Shown one piece after another: positions 45,525 through 57,500 of a DNA stretch of 64,000 nt. This stretch comes from Phellopilus nigrolimitatus (lineage: Eukaryota; Basidiomycota; Agaricomycetes; Hymenochaetales; Hymenochaetaceae). The position numbers and the translations under genes are program-made. Location: NCBI GenBank assembly GCA_021029095.1, contig JAJOHG010000021.1:496001-560000 (forward strand). The letters are read 5' to 3'. The notes under the pieces are model-generated. The model was not told the DNA's origin. It saw nothing but the letters and a program-made list of their open reading frames with translations, and made no database searches. Each line of letters opens with the position of its first letter. Position 1 is the stretch's first letter.

Positions 45525-46010
45525 TCCCGATGCGTTGATCAATCGCAGCCGATTTACGCTGGCGAGCCCAAACAACTGGAAAAGCTAGAGATGGAGGGTT
45601 AGATAAATCATGGACTTAGGTATGTGCTCAAAACCGCTGAACGCGAGCGCGACACTCACGAATGCTTCAGCGCCCGAATGCATGCCCTTTCTCTCCGCGC
45701 CCCTTCGTCTATTTCTCTGTCCGTCAGACTGCGCGCCGCGTTTCAGAGAACGCGCCGGCGCCGATCCTCGGCGCCCCAGGTCATCATCCAGCAATCCGTC
45801 ATCCACGAGCAGCCGGCCACGGCCGCATCCCGTCGCGTTAGTTGATCGAGGCCGTCTTAGGGTGGCGAGCCGATGCGCTTGGACGAGCTGGAAAGAGAGG
45901 GTTAGATAAATTGAAGATTTAGGTACGTAGTGAAAACGTCTGAACGCGAGCGCGATGCTGACGACTGCTTCAGCGCCTCGATCGCATGTCCTCCCTACCG
46001 CGCCAGCCAT
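45525..46010 (+). repeat. imperfect tandem duplication, period ~303 bp
   Basis: GAGGGTTAGATAAATCATGGACTTAGGTA at about 45594 and GAGGGTTAGATAAATTGAAGATTTAGGTA at about 45897 start long matching stretches. Both continue through CTGAACGCGAGCGCGA and CTTCAGCGCC. The preceding CATCCCG and GGCGAGCC stretches are shared as well. The two copies have diverged clearly. Confidence 0.6.
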
Positions 46011-46179
46011 CCGCGAATGGCGCACGGCCACGACCACTGTCAATTCCGATGGCGCCCCAGCAGTATGCCTCTGCGGCGGTGGTGGTGGCGAGCCGCATAC
46101 ACACGCAGCCGCGCAGGCGCCGTTCGAGTCGAGCACGAGCATCCGTACCCAGAAGCCGTGCAGTTCGAGTCGCGTGCTG

Positions 46180-47016
46180 GGAGATTACACGCTCGGAAAG
46201 ACGCTCGGCGCGGAAAGCATTGGCGAAGTCAAACTGGCGTACCACAATCTCATCGGCGAAGAAGGTGCGCAGCAGCATCGGCTTCGAACTGCTGTCTGCT
46301 CACTGATGAGTTTAAAATATATTTGTAAACGATTCAGCCCACTACGTGCGCAGCTCGCGATCAAGATCCTCCCGCGGGCCAACATTGCAAGCACAGAGAG
46401 ATGAATGGTATCGTGTTAACAGCAGAGGCGGCGGCGAAGCAAGCGTCGAAGCCGCACGATGCAGGAGGCAGCGCTGTCGATGCTGCTACACCACCCGTAT
46501 ATCTGCGGCATGCGGGAACTCATAACGCACATGAACCATTACTACATGGTTTTTGAGTACGTCAAGAGTGGGCAGATGCTTGACCAGATCATCAGGCATG
46601 GCCGTCTTCGCGAGCGCGTTGCCCGCAAGTTCGGCCGCCGAATCGGCTCCGCACTCGACTACTGTCACTGCAACAACGTCGTCCACCTCGACCTCAAGAT
46701 CAAGAACATCCTCATCTCCCAAACGGGCAACATCAAGATCATCGACTTTGGCCTTTCCAACCTCAATAGTCCTTATGCTCATCTCTTCACCTTCTGCGGA
46801 TCTCTGTACTTCGCCGCTCCCGAGCTGCTCAACGCCAAGGTCTACACTGGGCCCGAGGTCGACGTCTGGAGTTTCGGTGTCGTGCTCTACGTGCTCGTTT
46901 GTGGCACGGTGCCCTTCGACAACCAGAGCATGCCTGCGCTCCATGCGAAAATGCGAAAATCGAACGTGGCCTCGTCGAATGTCCAGACTAGCTCAGCGCA
47001 GGTGCGATCCATTTAA
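46180..47016 (+). pseudogene. KIN1/MARK-like serine/threonine kinase domain, decayed
   Basis: The kinase domain can be followed as YTLGKTLGAESIGEVKLAY (P-loop with its second Gly replaced by Glu) and, after an intron, LAIKILPRANI (VAIK Lys present). Then come [38 protein letters not shown] and [18 protein letters not shown]. The catalytic HRD has become HLD; the Asp, Lys and Asn are kept. [26 protein letters not shown] and [16 protein letters not shown] follow. Frameshifts separate the VAIK block from the next one near 46400. An 8-bp duplication (GCGAAAAT at 46945-46952 and 46953-46960) shifts the frame before subdomain X, and a TAG (46989-46991) stands where Trp is expected. The order and motif choice fit the KIN1/MARK/Snf1-like group. 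Confidence 0.75.
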
Positions 47017-49171
47017 GAAGAAATCGTTATCTTAGCTGATTTGTTATTCATTTCCTGATAGAATGCATGCTCGTCGTCAACCCCAGCGGGCTCGAGCCGC
47101 TCGCACTCCGGCTCGCCGGCGTCTGCGTACGCCTCTGCGGTGGTGAGCGGGAGGCTGCATCCTGCGGAATTCGCGCAGCTCAGTCAGGTCCAGGCGTATC
47201 CCTCGGTCGCTACAAACATGAAAATGAGTGCTAGCAAGCCAGAATGTGCACAGGCGCCTGCCGACGCCGCCTTATATCAACTCGATCTCGACGCGCGAGC
47301 ACTACGCAAACGTTTCTTCCTTGCGCGCCCTTCCTCATCAGCATAGCCAGTCTCATGCGCAGACCACTGCAGCGGTTACCGGAGGAGGCACAGGGTGCCG
47401 TGTCTCGAGCGTGAACGAGGCGGGCCTGCTCGACGGCAATGGAGACAGGGACTTCGAGGAGGAGATGCGCTCCTCGACGAGCGAGGGCGACCTGGACATC
47501 GACACGGAGATCATGCACGCCGCAAACGGGTCACCGTCTTTGTTATCCTCGCTCACGAAGGCGCAGAACCAGACTCCGTTCACGATCATGCCGCTGAGCT
47601 ACCCAGCCCTGAGCGCGCGGCAATACCACGACATGCACGCCTCGGTGTTAATTCTCCGGAAGGCGTGGCCGTATTCGCGAGGAGGGAATCGGGGAAGCGC
47701 ATGCCGATGGCGAGGGATCAAAACGGCGCAGAGGGCTCCGGCGACGCCGACGAGTAAATTAGGGAGGCGGTGGATACGGCTATGAAGATAAAGGACTGAG
47801 TCCTCCTGGCCTTCTGTGAGTTCTTCTTTGTTTCCAATTTGCTACTTTTCTCTCCTATTTTCCTTCGCTGCTGCTTTCTCGTGGTCTTCATCTCTCCCCT
47901 TCTTTATTCCAAACAAAAATGCTCTCATACATGGTTTCTCACTTCCATATCGTCTTCCTCTTCCTCTTTCTCCTCCTCCATCTCGTTCTCGTCTAATCGT
48001 CTTCGCCGTCTCCAAGACTCATGTCCATGTCCACGTTTCCTCAACTGTCGATATGCAACCGCAACAAGAACTCGCAGCTCTCCGAACACGCCGTGCATGC
48101 GCATACTCGCCACCTCTGTGAGAACATTGGCTTCGGCACCGTTGGCATGCACGACTACGCGTGTGCCGATACTTGGATGCTTGGTCAGGCCCACGCCCGC
48201 AAGGCCCTCTACGATGACGCCATCTGCACCGAGTCCGGCCGCCGACTCGAGAGTCACGTCTGGCATCAGCAAGACAACGGCTTCCACCGCTTGGACATCC
48301 TCGGCAAGCGTCTACAAGACCTATGTCCGCGGCGGCAAGATAAAAAAAGCAGTATGCGTCCTCTTTCATTCTATGGCACACAGACCACACTACCAGTCCT
48401 CGGAACCCTTTTCGCAGCGCGTAAATGCAGTCATTGCCAAAACACGAGACGCGTCGCGGACCATACTATCCTCATTTCTATATCGTCAAGGAGGACGGCG
48501 AGCCACCTCTGTGCCTGTGGGCGCTGAGCTGCCTGGTCAAGACCACGCGGACGTCATGCCGAGCTACCAGCAATTCATCACCCAATTCAAAGACAAAGTA
48601 GGCCACCCGTCGACAATCATGGGCATGGCGAGCGCGTCGGCAACGACCGAGTGAGCAAGTGCCGCTCAGAGGGCACTCAATTCGTCTTTTCGTCTCGACT
48701 TTACGCCGTGCACCATCCTCTCGAGCTCTCGCGGACCACTACGCACAGCAACACAACCCCGCCGAAACGACGGCGGCACGATCACGGCCTGCAACAGCAA
48801 CAGCAACAGCAACAACACTGGCAGCAGCAGCCGCAACAACAAACCCCGTCGCCTCCGCCGTCCATGCGCGCTCAACCGCCCAGTCAAAGGGCGCTGCGTT
48901 ACATGCCCGCGCACCGGCACGGCCGTCTAAAACCCCAGCTGCGCGTGCGCGTACTCGGTTCGCGTCCGTTCGACTGCCGGCGCCACCGTCTCCTAACCCC
49001 CGCCGTGTCCCCTAATAACATTCTTATCTTGACCGAGGCTCAGTATACGCATCAACGTGGACACACTTCTGCGCGAACGCGAGGAAGAAGCGTCGCGACC
49101 TCCATCAAAGCCCCGTTTGAGAAAGCCGAAGTGCGAGGCCGACTGCGAAACCTAAGTCATCACGGAAGCGC
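47017..49171 (+). other. coding-like fragments, no gene recognised
   Basis: Plus-strand blocks look like protein but shift frame. They are ISTREHYANVSSLRALPHQH, DRDFEEEMRSSTSEGDLDID and MPLSYPALSARQYHDMHASV (47228-47690), then EGVAVFARRESGKRM ending at TGA 47757, MHDYACADTWMLGQAHARKA with ESGRRLESHVW (about 48150-48270), and [20 protein letters not shown] (about 48450-48520). A Gln-codon run lies at 48785-48842. They are probably remnants of one or two genes between the kinase and the KDM4-like remnant. I cannot assign families. Confidence 0.35.
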
Positions 49172-51085
49172 ATGCACGACGGCGTAGGCCTCTCCAAGAC
49201 AAAGAAGATCAAGATCAAAGCCGAACCCCAGCTGATGGCGACTATCCGTCTGCCATCAGGCATAAGATCACGCTCAAGGTTCCGAAGGATCTTGGCTCCT
49301 TCCCTTGCCGCCTCTGTGTCGTTTGTGAAGGACCGCTGGGCTCTGGTAAGCCCCTCGCTATCTCCGTCCTCCACGGTTTGCGCCATTTACTAACTTCTAC
49401 ATTCATGACTTGACTGGTATGGAAGTGCACGGCTTTCCAGAAGAGCCACGCAGAGTCGCATGGCGCGTCGATCCGGTGCACGAAGGGCAAGTGTTCGAAG
49501 GCGTTCTACGTCTCATGCGCTCGCGACGGCGGCGTCGAGGCGCGCATACACTTCGCTGAGGTGCGCACAGTTGAGAAGGAGGTCGTTCTTAACGAATTGC
49601 CAGCCTCGTCAGGCTCGGCTGTAGATGGCTTGCCGGACAGCATCGACGCGCAGGCTTCTTCTGGTTATGGCTTCAACATGGCGACTGTAGACACGTCACT
49701 GCTTACTACTCCTGCTCCGTCTATTAAGATCGCACCGCCTGAACCGTTCGTTGCCACCTCTCCTATTCAACTAGAGACAGTGTTCGAGCCGAAAGTCATC
49801 AAGACGATTAAGAAGATTGAATACGAGCTTCTTTGCACCCAGAATAACCCTGTACAGTATCTCTCTTGCTTTCCCTGTCACTGTATGCTGAATATAATCT
49901 GTTTAGGCCGTCGCTGCGACGAAGCGTGCGAACAAGCTCGACCGGGTATGTATCGACCTGCTCGCGCTGCCATCAATGTCGCGCATCAAACTGCGAGTCA
50001 GCGCGGGCGTATTTGAGGTCTCCGTCGTCGCTGTCAATGAGGAACGCAGCACTGTCGAAGTTATATGGGACGACGGGATTAAGCGCGAGTTCAAGTGGAG
50101 CAGCCTCGTCTGGGGAAAGATGGAGGGCCAGACTGGTAGGCCAGAAGCCGACCATTGCGGCGCTACCGTACGAACGTAAGTGATCCAATTGATATCGACT
50201 AGTCCCAGTGGTCCTCCGTCTGACTTAAACATAGAACAATTGCACACGACGAATGTCCAGATGCAGATTCCCAGGTACGAAACCCAGACGCCGGACGTCA
50301 AGGCTGCTCGCCAGCCATCCTTCTCCGCCGGGCCCAGTGGAGCTGTCGCGCAGCCCGCCCAGACGTATGCGCCGTACGTTGCATACAGCAGTGGCCAGTA
50401 CCCATATGGCACGGGAACATATTCGTACTATTCCCACCCGCCCGCTCAGCCTGGTATTGGCGGCTCGACTGTTCCTTACACACCCATACTGCCACAGCAT
50501 ATGACTGGAGCGATGCCGTACAGCGGACAGCCGCCCTATCCATACTACGGCTATTCGGCCACCGTTGGCCCGCCTCCAGGAGCTTATGTTCCTCCGGGAG
50601 CGCCTCCGGCTCCTGCAGCGCAGCGCATTGCGCCGACTTACTCAATGTTCAGCGTGTCGGGTGCGAAGCCGCGCTCGTCACCGTTCTCACAGGCGTTCCA
50701 ACAAACGCTCGCTTCCTCTGTTGCGTCTCTCCCACCAAGGACGGCACTTCCTGACTCAGGCTCTCCTGCTCCGACTCCTTCCGAGCAGCGGCGGCGGCAG
50801 CTACCCGCGCAAGCTGACCAGGTCCCGGCCTTTACTCAACCATTGATTCCCCCGCCGGCTATGTCATCGACTCCAGACCCCACGCCAACTCAACAACCGC
50901 CGGAGACTGATACGGCACCCGTAGTTGGAGGTGCTCTACCACCGGATGTGATGCAAGCCGTCGAAGAGCTTCAGGCGCTTTCGGCGCTGGAGCCCGCGCA
51001 ACTTCAGGAGGTCCTCAATGCGCGTCCCGCGCTCCGCGAGGCCGTCAAGCTCCTACTCGCACATCAGCCGTTTCAGTCTATTTGA
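49172..51085 (+). pseudogene. C-terminal part of KDM4/JMJD2-like chromatin protein (PHD-type finger, Tudor-like region)
   Basis: Blocks read HKITLKVPKDLGSFPCRLC, then (out of frame) FVKDRWAL. After an intron come CTAFQKSHAESHGASIRCTK, GKCSKAFYVSCARDGG and KEVVLNELP. Another intron leads to NKLDRVCIDLLALPSMSRIK, VSAGVFEVSVVAVNEE, IKREFKWSSLVWGK, and a Pro/Tyr/Gln-rich tail ending LLLAHQPFQSI at 51085. The Cys/His pattern with KGKCxKAFxVSCARD is that of the extended PHD finger of JmjC histone demethylases of the KDM4 type. About 70 residues that normally lie between the first Cys pair and KDRW are missing. A one-base shift sits at 50127-50140. No JmjN or JmjC domain is found upstream. The tail frame from 50180 is long and clean. 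Confidence 0.5.
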
Positions 51086-51526
51086 AGGCTGCCTGCTGGT
51101 CTGTTCTCTGGTGTTGGAGGCCGTCTCAAATCTCATTGTCTATTCTTATTTCTTCGCTGCATTCCCTCTTACTTCACCTGTCCCATTGCTTATAACCTAG
51201 TAGCACTCGGTGTCTCAATTCTGTTCCATGATTCCATCTCAACCTACTCATAGCACCACTCATTTATTCTTTACCGTTCTGCCTTTAGGTACAGAGAGCG
51301 GCGACGACAACTAGGAGTGTGTAAATATAATGGATCGGTTTTCAGCGTATCGGATGCGAAGCTGCCCTCATCCAGGTCTTCCAGGCCGGAACCAAATTTC
51401 TATCATAACCTACATAAGCTTCCTGTTTCTGTACCTCCCACTCTCCACTGCTTGTACTCAGAGAAGGGGATGAATAAGAGGGGGGAAAAAAAGTTTAAAA
51501 AGCTAAAAATAGATTGAATCAATAAA
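51086..51526. other. boundary between gene remnants and satellite
   Basis: 3' flank of the KDM4-like remnant, AT-rich near the end (poly-A and AATAAA-like stretches at 51485-51530). Nothing else recognised. Confidence 0.5.
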
Positions 51527-54500
51527 CACAAGTTCAAATTGGAATTGAAAGTTGGTGAGAACATGATACAGGATAGTCGGAAGATGTCCAACCCGTTTGC
51601 GGAGTGTTTCAGAGTGAAATTGACGAAGCACGGTTTACGAGTGACGAGTATGCAGATCCATAGCAGTTATAAACATGCCGTTTTCAGATTCAGATTCAGC
51701 GAGAATTTCAACCAGAACCGACTCCCCCAAAAGAAACGAATCCAGTTTTGTTCCCCCGATATCCGGAGTGGAGTGGCGACAGCCGGTGGTGAGTGAATCA
51801 CGAGTCAGAAACATAGACGTGCGATGTCAGAGACAAACGACATGCAAAGTTAAAATTGGAATTGAAAGTTGGTGAGAACATGATACAGGATAGTCGGAAG
51901 ATGTCCAACCCGTTTGCGGAGTGTTTCAGAGTGAAATTGACGAAGCACGGTTTACGAGTGCAGACGGAGTATGAAATGAGGAATGCAAGATCACATTCCC
52001 AAATAACGCAGTTATAAACATGCCGTTTTCAGATTCAGATTCAGGCGAGAATTTCGAACCAGAACCGACTCCCCCAAAAGAAACGAATCCAGTTTTGTTC
52101 CCCCGATATCCGGAGTGGAGTGGCGACAGCCGGTGGTGAGTGAATCACGAGTCAGAAACATAGACGTGCGATGTCAGAGACAAACAGACATGCAAAGTTA
52201 AAATTGGAATTGAAAGTTGGTGAGAACATGATACAGGATAGTCGGAAGATGTCCAACCCGTTTGCGGAGTGTTTCAGAGTGAAATTGACGAAGCACGGTT
52301 TACGAGTGCAGACGGAGTATGAAATGAGGAATGCAAGATCACATTCCCAAATAACGCAGTTATAAACATGCCGTTTTCAGATTCAGATTCAGCTGAGAAT
52401 TTCGAACCAGAACCGACTCCCCCAAAAGAAACGAATCCAGTTTTGTTCCCCCGATATCCGGAGTGGAGTGGCGACAGCCGGTGGTGAGTGAATCACGAGT
52501 CAGAAACATAGACGTGCGATGTCAGAGACAAACAGACATGCAAAGTTAAAATTGGAATTGAAAGTTGGTGAGAACATGATACAGGATAGTCGGAAGATGT
52601 CCAACCCGTTTGCGGAGTGTTTCAGAGTGAAATTGACGAAGCACGGTTTACGAGTGCAGACGGAGTATGAAATGAGGAATGCAAGATCACATTCCCAAAT
52701 AACGCAGTTATAAACATGCCGTTTTCAGATTCAGATTCAGCTGAGAATTTCGAACCAGAACCGACTCCCCCAAAAGAAACGAATCCAGTTTTGTTCCCCC
52801 GATATCCGGAGTGGAGTGGCGACAGCCGGTGGTGAGTGAATCACGAGTCAGAAACATAGACGTGCGATGTCAGAGACAAACAGACATGCAAAGTTAAAAT
52901 TGGAATTGAAAGTTGGTGAGAACATGATACAGGATAGTCGGAAGATGTCCAACCCGTTTGCGGAGTGTTTCAGAGTGAAATTGACGAAGCACGGTTTACG
53001 AGTGCAGACGGAGTATGAAATGAGGAATGCAAGATCACATTCCCAAATAACGCAGTTATAAACATGCCGTTTTCAGATTCAGATTCAGCTGAGAATTTCG
53101 AACCAGAACCGACTCCCCCAAAAGAAACGAATCCAGTTTTGTTCCCCCGATATCCGGAGTGGAGTGGCGACAGCCGGTGGTGAGTGAATCACGAGTCAGA
53201 AACATAGACGTGCGATGTCAGAGACAAACAGACATGCAAAGTTAAAATTGGAATTGAAAGTTGGTGAGAACATGATACAGGATAGTCGGAAGATGTCCAA
53301 CCCGTTTGCGGAGTGTTTCAGAGTGAAATTGACGAAGCACGGTTTACGAGTGCAGACGGAGTATGAAATGAGGAATGCAAGATCACATTCCCAAATAACG
53401 CAGTTATAAACATGCCGTTTTCAGATTCAGATTCAGCTGAGAATTTCGAACCAGAACCGACTCCCCCAAAAGAAACGAATCCAGTTTTGTTCCCCCGATA
53501 TCCGGAGTGGAGTGGCGACAGCCGGTGGTGAGTGAATCACGAGTCAGAAACATAGACGTGCGATGTCAGAGACAAACAGACATGCAAAGTTAAAATTGGA
53601 ATTGAAAGTTGGTGAGAACATGATACAGGATAGTCGGAAGATGTCCAACCCGTTTGCGGAGTGTTTCAGAGTGAAATTGACGAAGCACGGTTTACGAGTG
53701 CAGACGGAGTATGAAATGAGGAATGCAAGATCACATTCCCAAATAACGCAGTTATAAACATGCCGTTTTCAGATTCAGATTCAGCTGAGAATTTCGAACC
53801 AGAACCGACTCCCCCAAAAGAAACGAATCCAGTTTTGTTCCCCCGATATCCGGAGTGGAGTGGCGACAGCCGGTGGTGAGTGAATCACGAGTCAGAAACA
53901 TAGACGTGCGATGTCAGAGACAAACAGACATGCAAAGTTAAAATTGGAATTGAAAGTTGGTGAGAACATGATACAGGATAGTCGGAAGATGTCCAACCCG
54001 TTTGCGGAGTGTTTCAGAGTGAAATTGACGAAGCACGGTTTACGAGTGCAGACGGAGTATGAAATGAGGAATGCAAGATCACATTCCCAAATAACGCAGT
54101 TATAAACATGCCGTTTTCAGATTCAGATTCAGCTGAGAATTTCGAACCAGAACCGACTCCCCCAAAAGAAACGAATCCAGTTTTGTTCCCCCGATATCCG
54201 GAGTGGAGTGGCGACAGCCGGTGGTGAGTGAATCACGAGTCAGAAACATAGACGTGCGATGTCAGAGACAAACAGACATGCAAAGTTAAAATTGGAATTG
54301 AAAGTTGGTGAGAACATGATACAGGATAGTCGGAAGATGTCCAACCCGTTTGCGGAGTGTTTCAGAGTGAAATTGACGAAGCACGGTTTACGAGTGCAGA
54401 CGGAGTATGAAATGAGGAATGCAAGATCACATTCCCAAATAACGCAGTTATAAACATGCCGTTTTCAGATTCAGATTCAGCTGAGAATTTCGAACCAGAA

Positions 54501-57500
54501 CCGACTCCCCCAAAAGAAACGAATCCAGTTTTGTTCCCCCGATATCCGGAGTGGAGTGGCGACAGCCGGTGGTGAGTGAATCACGAGTCAGAAACATAGA
54601 CGTGCGATGTCAGAGACAAACAGACATGCAAAGTTAAAATTGGAATTGAAAGTTGGTGAGAACATGATACAGGATAGTCGGAAGATGTCCAACCCGTTTG
54701 CGGAGTGTTTCAGAGTGAAATTGACGAAGCACGGTTTACGAGTGCAGACGGAGTATGAAATGAGGAATGCAAGATCACATTCCCAAATAACGCAGTTATA
54801 AACATGCCGTTTTCAGATTCAGATTCAGCTGAGAATTTCGAACCAGAACCGACTCCCCCAAAAGAAACGAATCCAGTTTTGTTCCCCCGATATCCGGAGT
54901 GGAGTGGCGACAGCCGGTGGTGAGTGAATCACGAGTCAGAAACATAGACGTGCGATGTCAGAGACAAACAGACATGCAAAGTTAAAATTGGAATTGAAAG
55001 TTGGTGAGAACATGATACAGGATAGTCGGAAGATGTCCAACCCGTTTGCGGAGTGTTTCAGAGTGAAATTGACGAAGCACGGTTTACGAGTGCAGACGGA
55101 GTATGAAATGAGGAATGCAAGATCACATTCCCAAATAACGCAGTTATAAACATGCCGTTTTCAGATTCAGATTCAGCTGAGAATTTCGAACCAGAACCGA
55201 CTCCCCCAAAAGAAACGAATCCAGTTTTGTTCCCCCGATATCCGGAGTGGAGTGGCGACAGCCGGTGGTGAGTGAATCACGAGTCAGAAACATAGACGTG
55301 CGATGTCAGAGACAAACAGACATGCAAAGTTAAAATTGGAATTGAAAGTTGGTGAGAACATGATACAGGATAGTCGGAAGATGTCCAACCCGTTTGCGGA
55401 GTGTTTCAGAGTGAAATTGACGAAGCACGGTTTACGAGTGCAGACGGAGTATGAAATGAGGAATGCAAGATCACATTCCCAAATAACGCAGTTATAAACA
55501 TGCCGTTTTCAGATTCAGATTCAGCTGAGAATTTCGAACCAGAACCGACTCCCCCAAAAGAAACGAATCCAGTTTTGTTCCCCCGATATCCGGAGTGGAG
55601 TGGCGACAGCCGGTGGTGAGTGAATCACGAGTCAGAAACATAGACGTGCGATGTCAGAGACAAACAGACATGCAAAGTTAAAATTGGAATTGAAAGTTGG
55701 TGAGAACATGATACAGGATAGTCGGAAGATGTCCAACCCGTTTGCGGAGTGTTTCAGAGTGAAATTGACGAAGCACGGTTTACGAGTGCAGACGGAGTAT
55801 GAAATGAGGAATGCAAGATCACATTCCCAAATAACGCAGTTATAAACATGCCGTTTTCAGATTCAGATTCAGCTGAGAATTTCGAACCAGAACCGACTCC
55901 CCCAAAAGAAACGAATCCAGTTTTGTTCCCCCGATATCCGGAGTGGAGTGGCGACAGCCGGTGGTGAGTGAATCACGAGTCAGAAACATAGACGTGCGAT
56001 GTCAGAGACAAACAGACATGCAAAGTTAAAATTGGAATTGAAAGTTGGTGAGAACATGATACAGGATAGTCGGAAGATGTCCAACCCGTTTGCGGAGTGT
56101 TTCAGAGTGAAATTGACGAAGCACGGTTTACGAGTGCAGACGGAGTATGAAATGAGGAATGCAAGATCACATTCCCAAATAACGCAGTTATAAACATGCC
56201 GTTTTCAGATTCAGATTCAGCTGAGAATTTCGAACCAGAACCGACTCCCCCAAAAGAAACGAATCCAGTTTTGTTCCCCCGATATCCGGAGTGGAGTGGC
56301 GACAGCCGGTGGTGAGTGAATCACGAGTCAGAAACATAGACGTGCGATGTCAGAGACAAACAGACATGCAAAGTTAAAATTGGAATTGAAAGTTGGTGAG
56401 AACATGATACAGGATAGTCGGAAGATGTCCAACCCGTTTGCGGAGTGTTTCAGAGTGAAATTGACGAAGCACGGTTTACGAGTGCAGACGGAGTATGAAA
56501 TGAGGAATGCAAGATCACATTCCCAAATAACGCAGTTATAAACATGCCGTTTTCAGATTCAGATTCAGCTGAGAATTTCGAACCAGAACCGACTCCCCCA
56601 AAAGAAACGAATCCAGTTTTGTTCCCCCGATATCCGGAGTGGAGTGGCGACAGCCGGTGGTGAGTGAATCACGAGTCAGAAACATAGACGTGCGATGTCA
56701 GAGACAAACAGACATGCAAAGTTAAAATTGGAATTGAAAGTTGGTGAGAACATGATACAGGATAGTCGGAAGATGTCCAACCCGTTTGCGGAGTGTTTCA
56801 GAGTGAAATTGACGAAGCACGGTTTACGAGTGCAGACGGAGTATGAAATGAGGAATGCAAGATCACATTCCCAAATAACGCAGTTATAAACATGCCGTTT
56901 TCAGATTCAGATTCAGCTGAGAATTTCGAACCAGAACCGACTCCCCCAAAAGAAACGAATCCAGTTTTGTTCCCCCGATATCCGGAGTGGAGTGGCGACA
57001 GCCGGTGGTGAGTGAATCACGAGTCAGAAACATAGACGTGCGATGTCAGAGACAAACAGACATGCAAAGTTAAAATTGGAATTGAAAGTTGGTGAGAACA
57101 TGATACAGGATAGTCGGAAGATGTCCAACCCGTTTGCGGAGTGTTTCAGAGTGAAATTGACGAAGCACGGTTTACGAGTGCAGACGGAGTACGAAATGAG
57201 GAATGCAAGATCACATTCCCAAATAACGCAGTTATAAACATGCCGTTTTCAGATTCAGATTCAGCTGAGAATTTCGAACCAGAACCGACTCCCCCAAAAG
57301 AAACGAATCCAGTTTTGTTCCCCCGATATCCGGAGTGGAGTGGCGACAGCCGGTGGTGAGTGAATCACGAGTCAGAAACATAGACGTGCGATGTCAGAGA
57401 CAAACAGACATGCAAAGTTAAAATTGGAATTGAAAGTTGGTGAGAACATGATACAGGATAGTCGGAAGATGTCCAACCCGTTTGCGGAGTGTTTCAGAGT

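Noticed and set aside
47925..48287. Minus-strand frame of 120 codons with smooth protein-like look
   Set aside because: It is the antisense shadow of plus-strand coding-like sequence. No splice signals or start context supports it.
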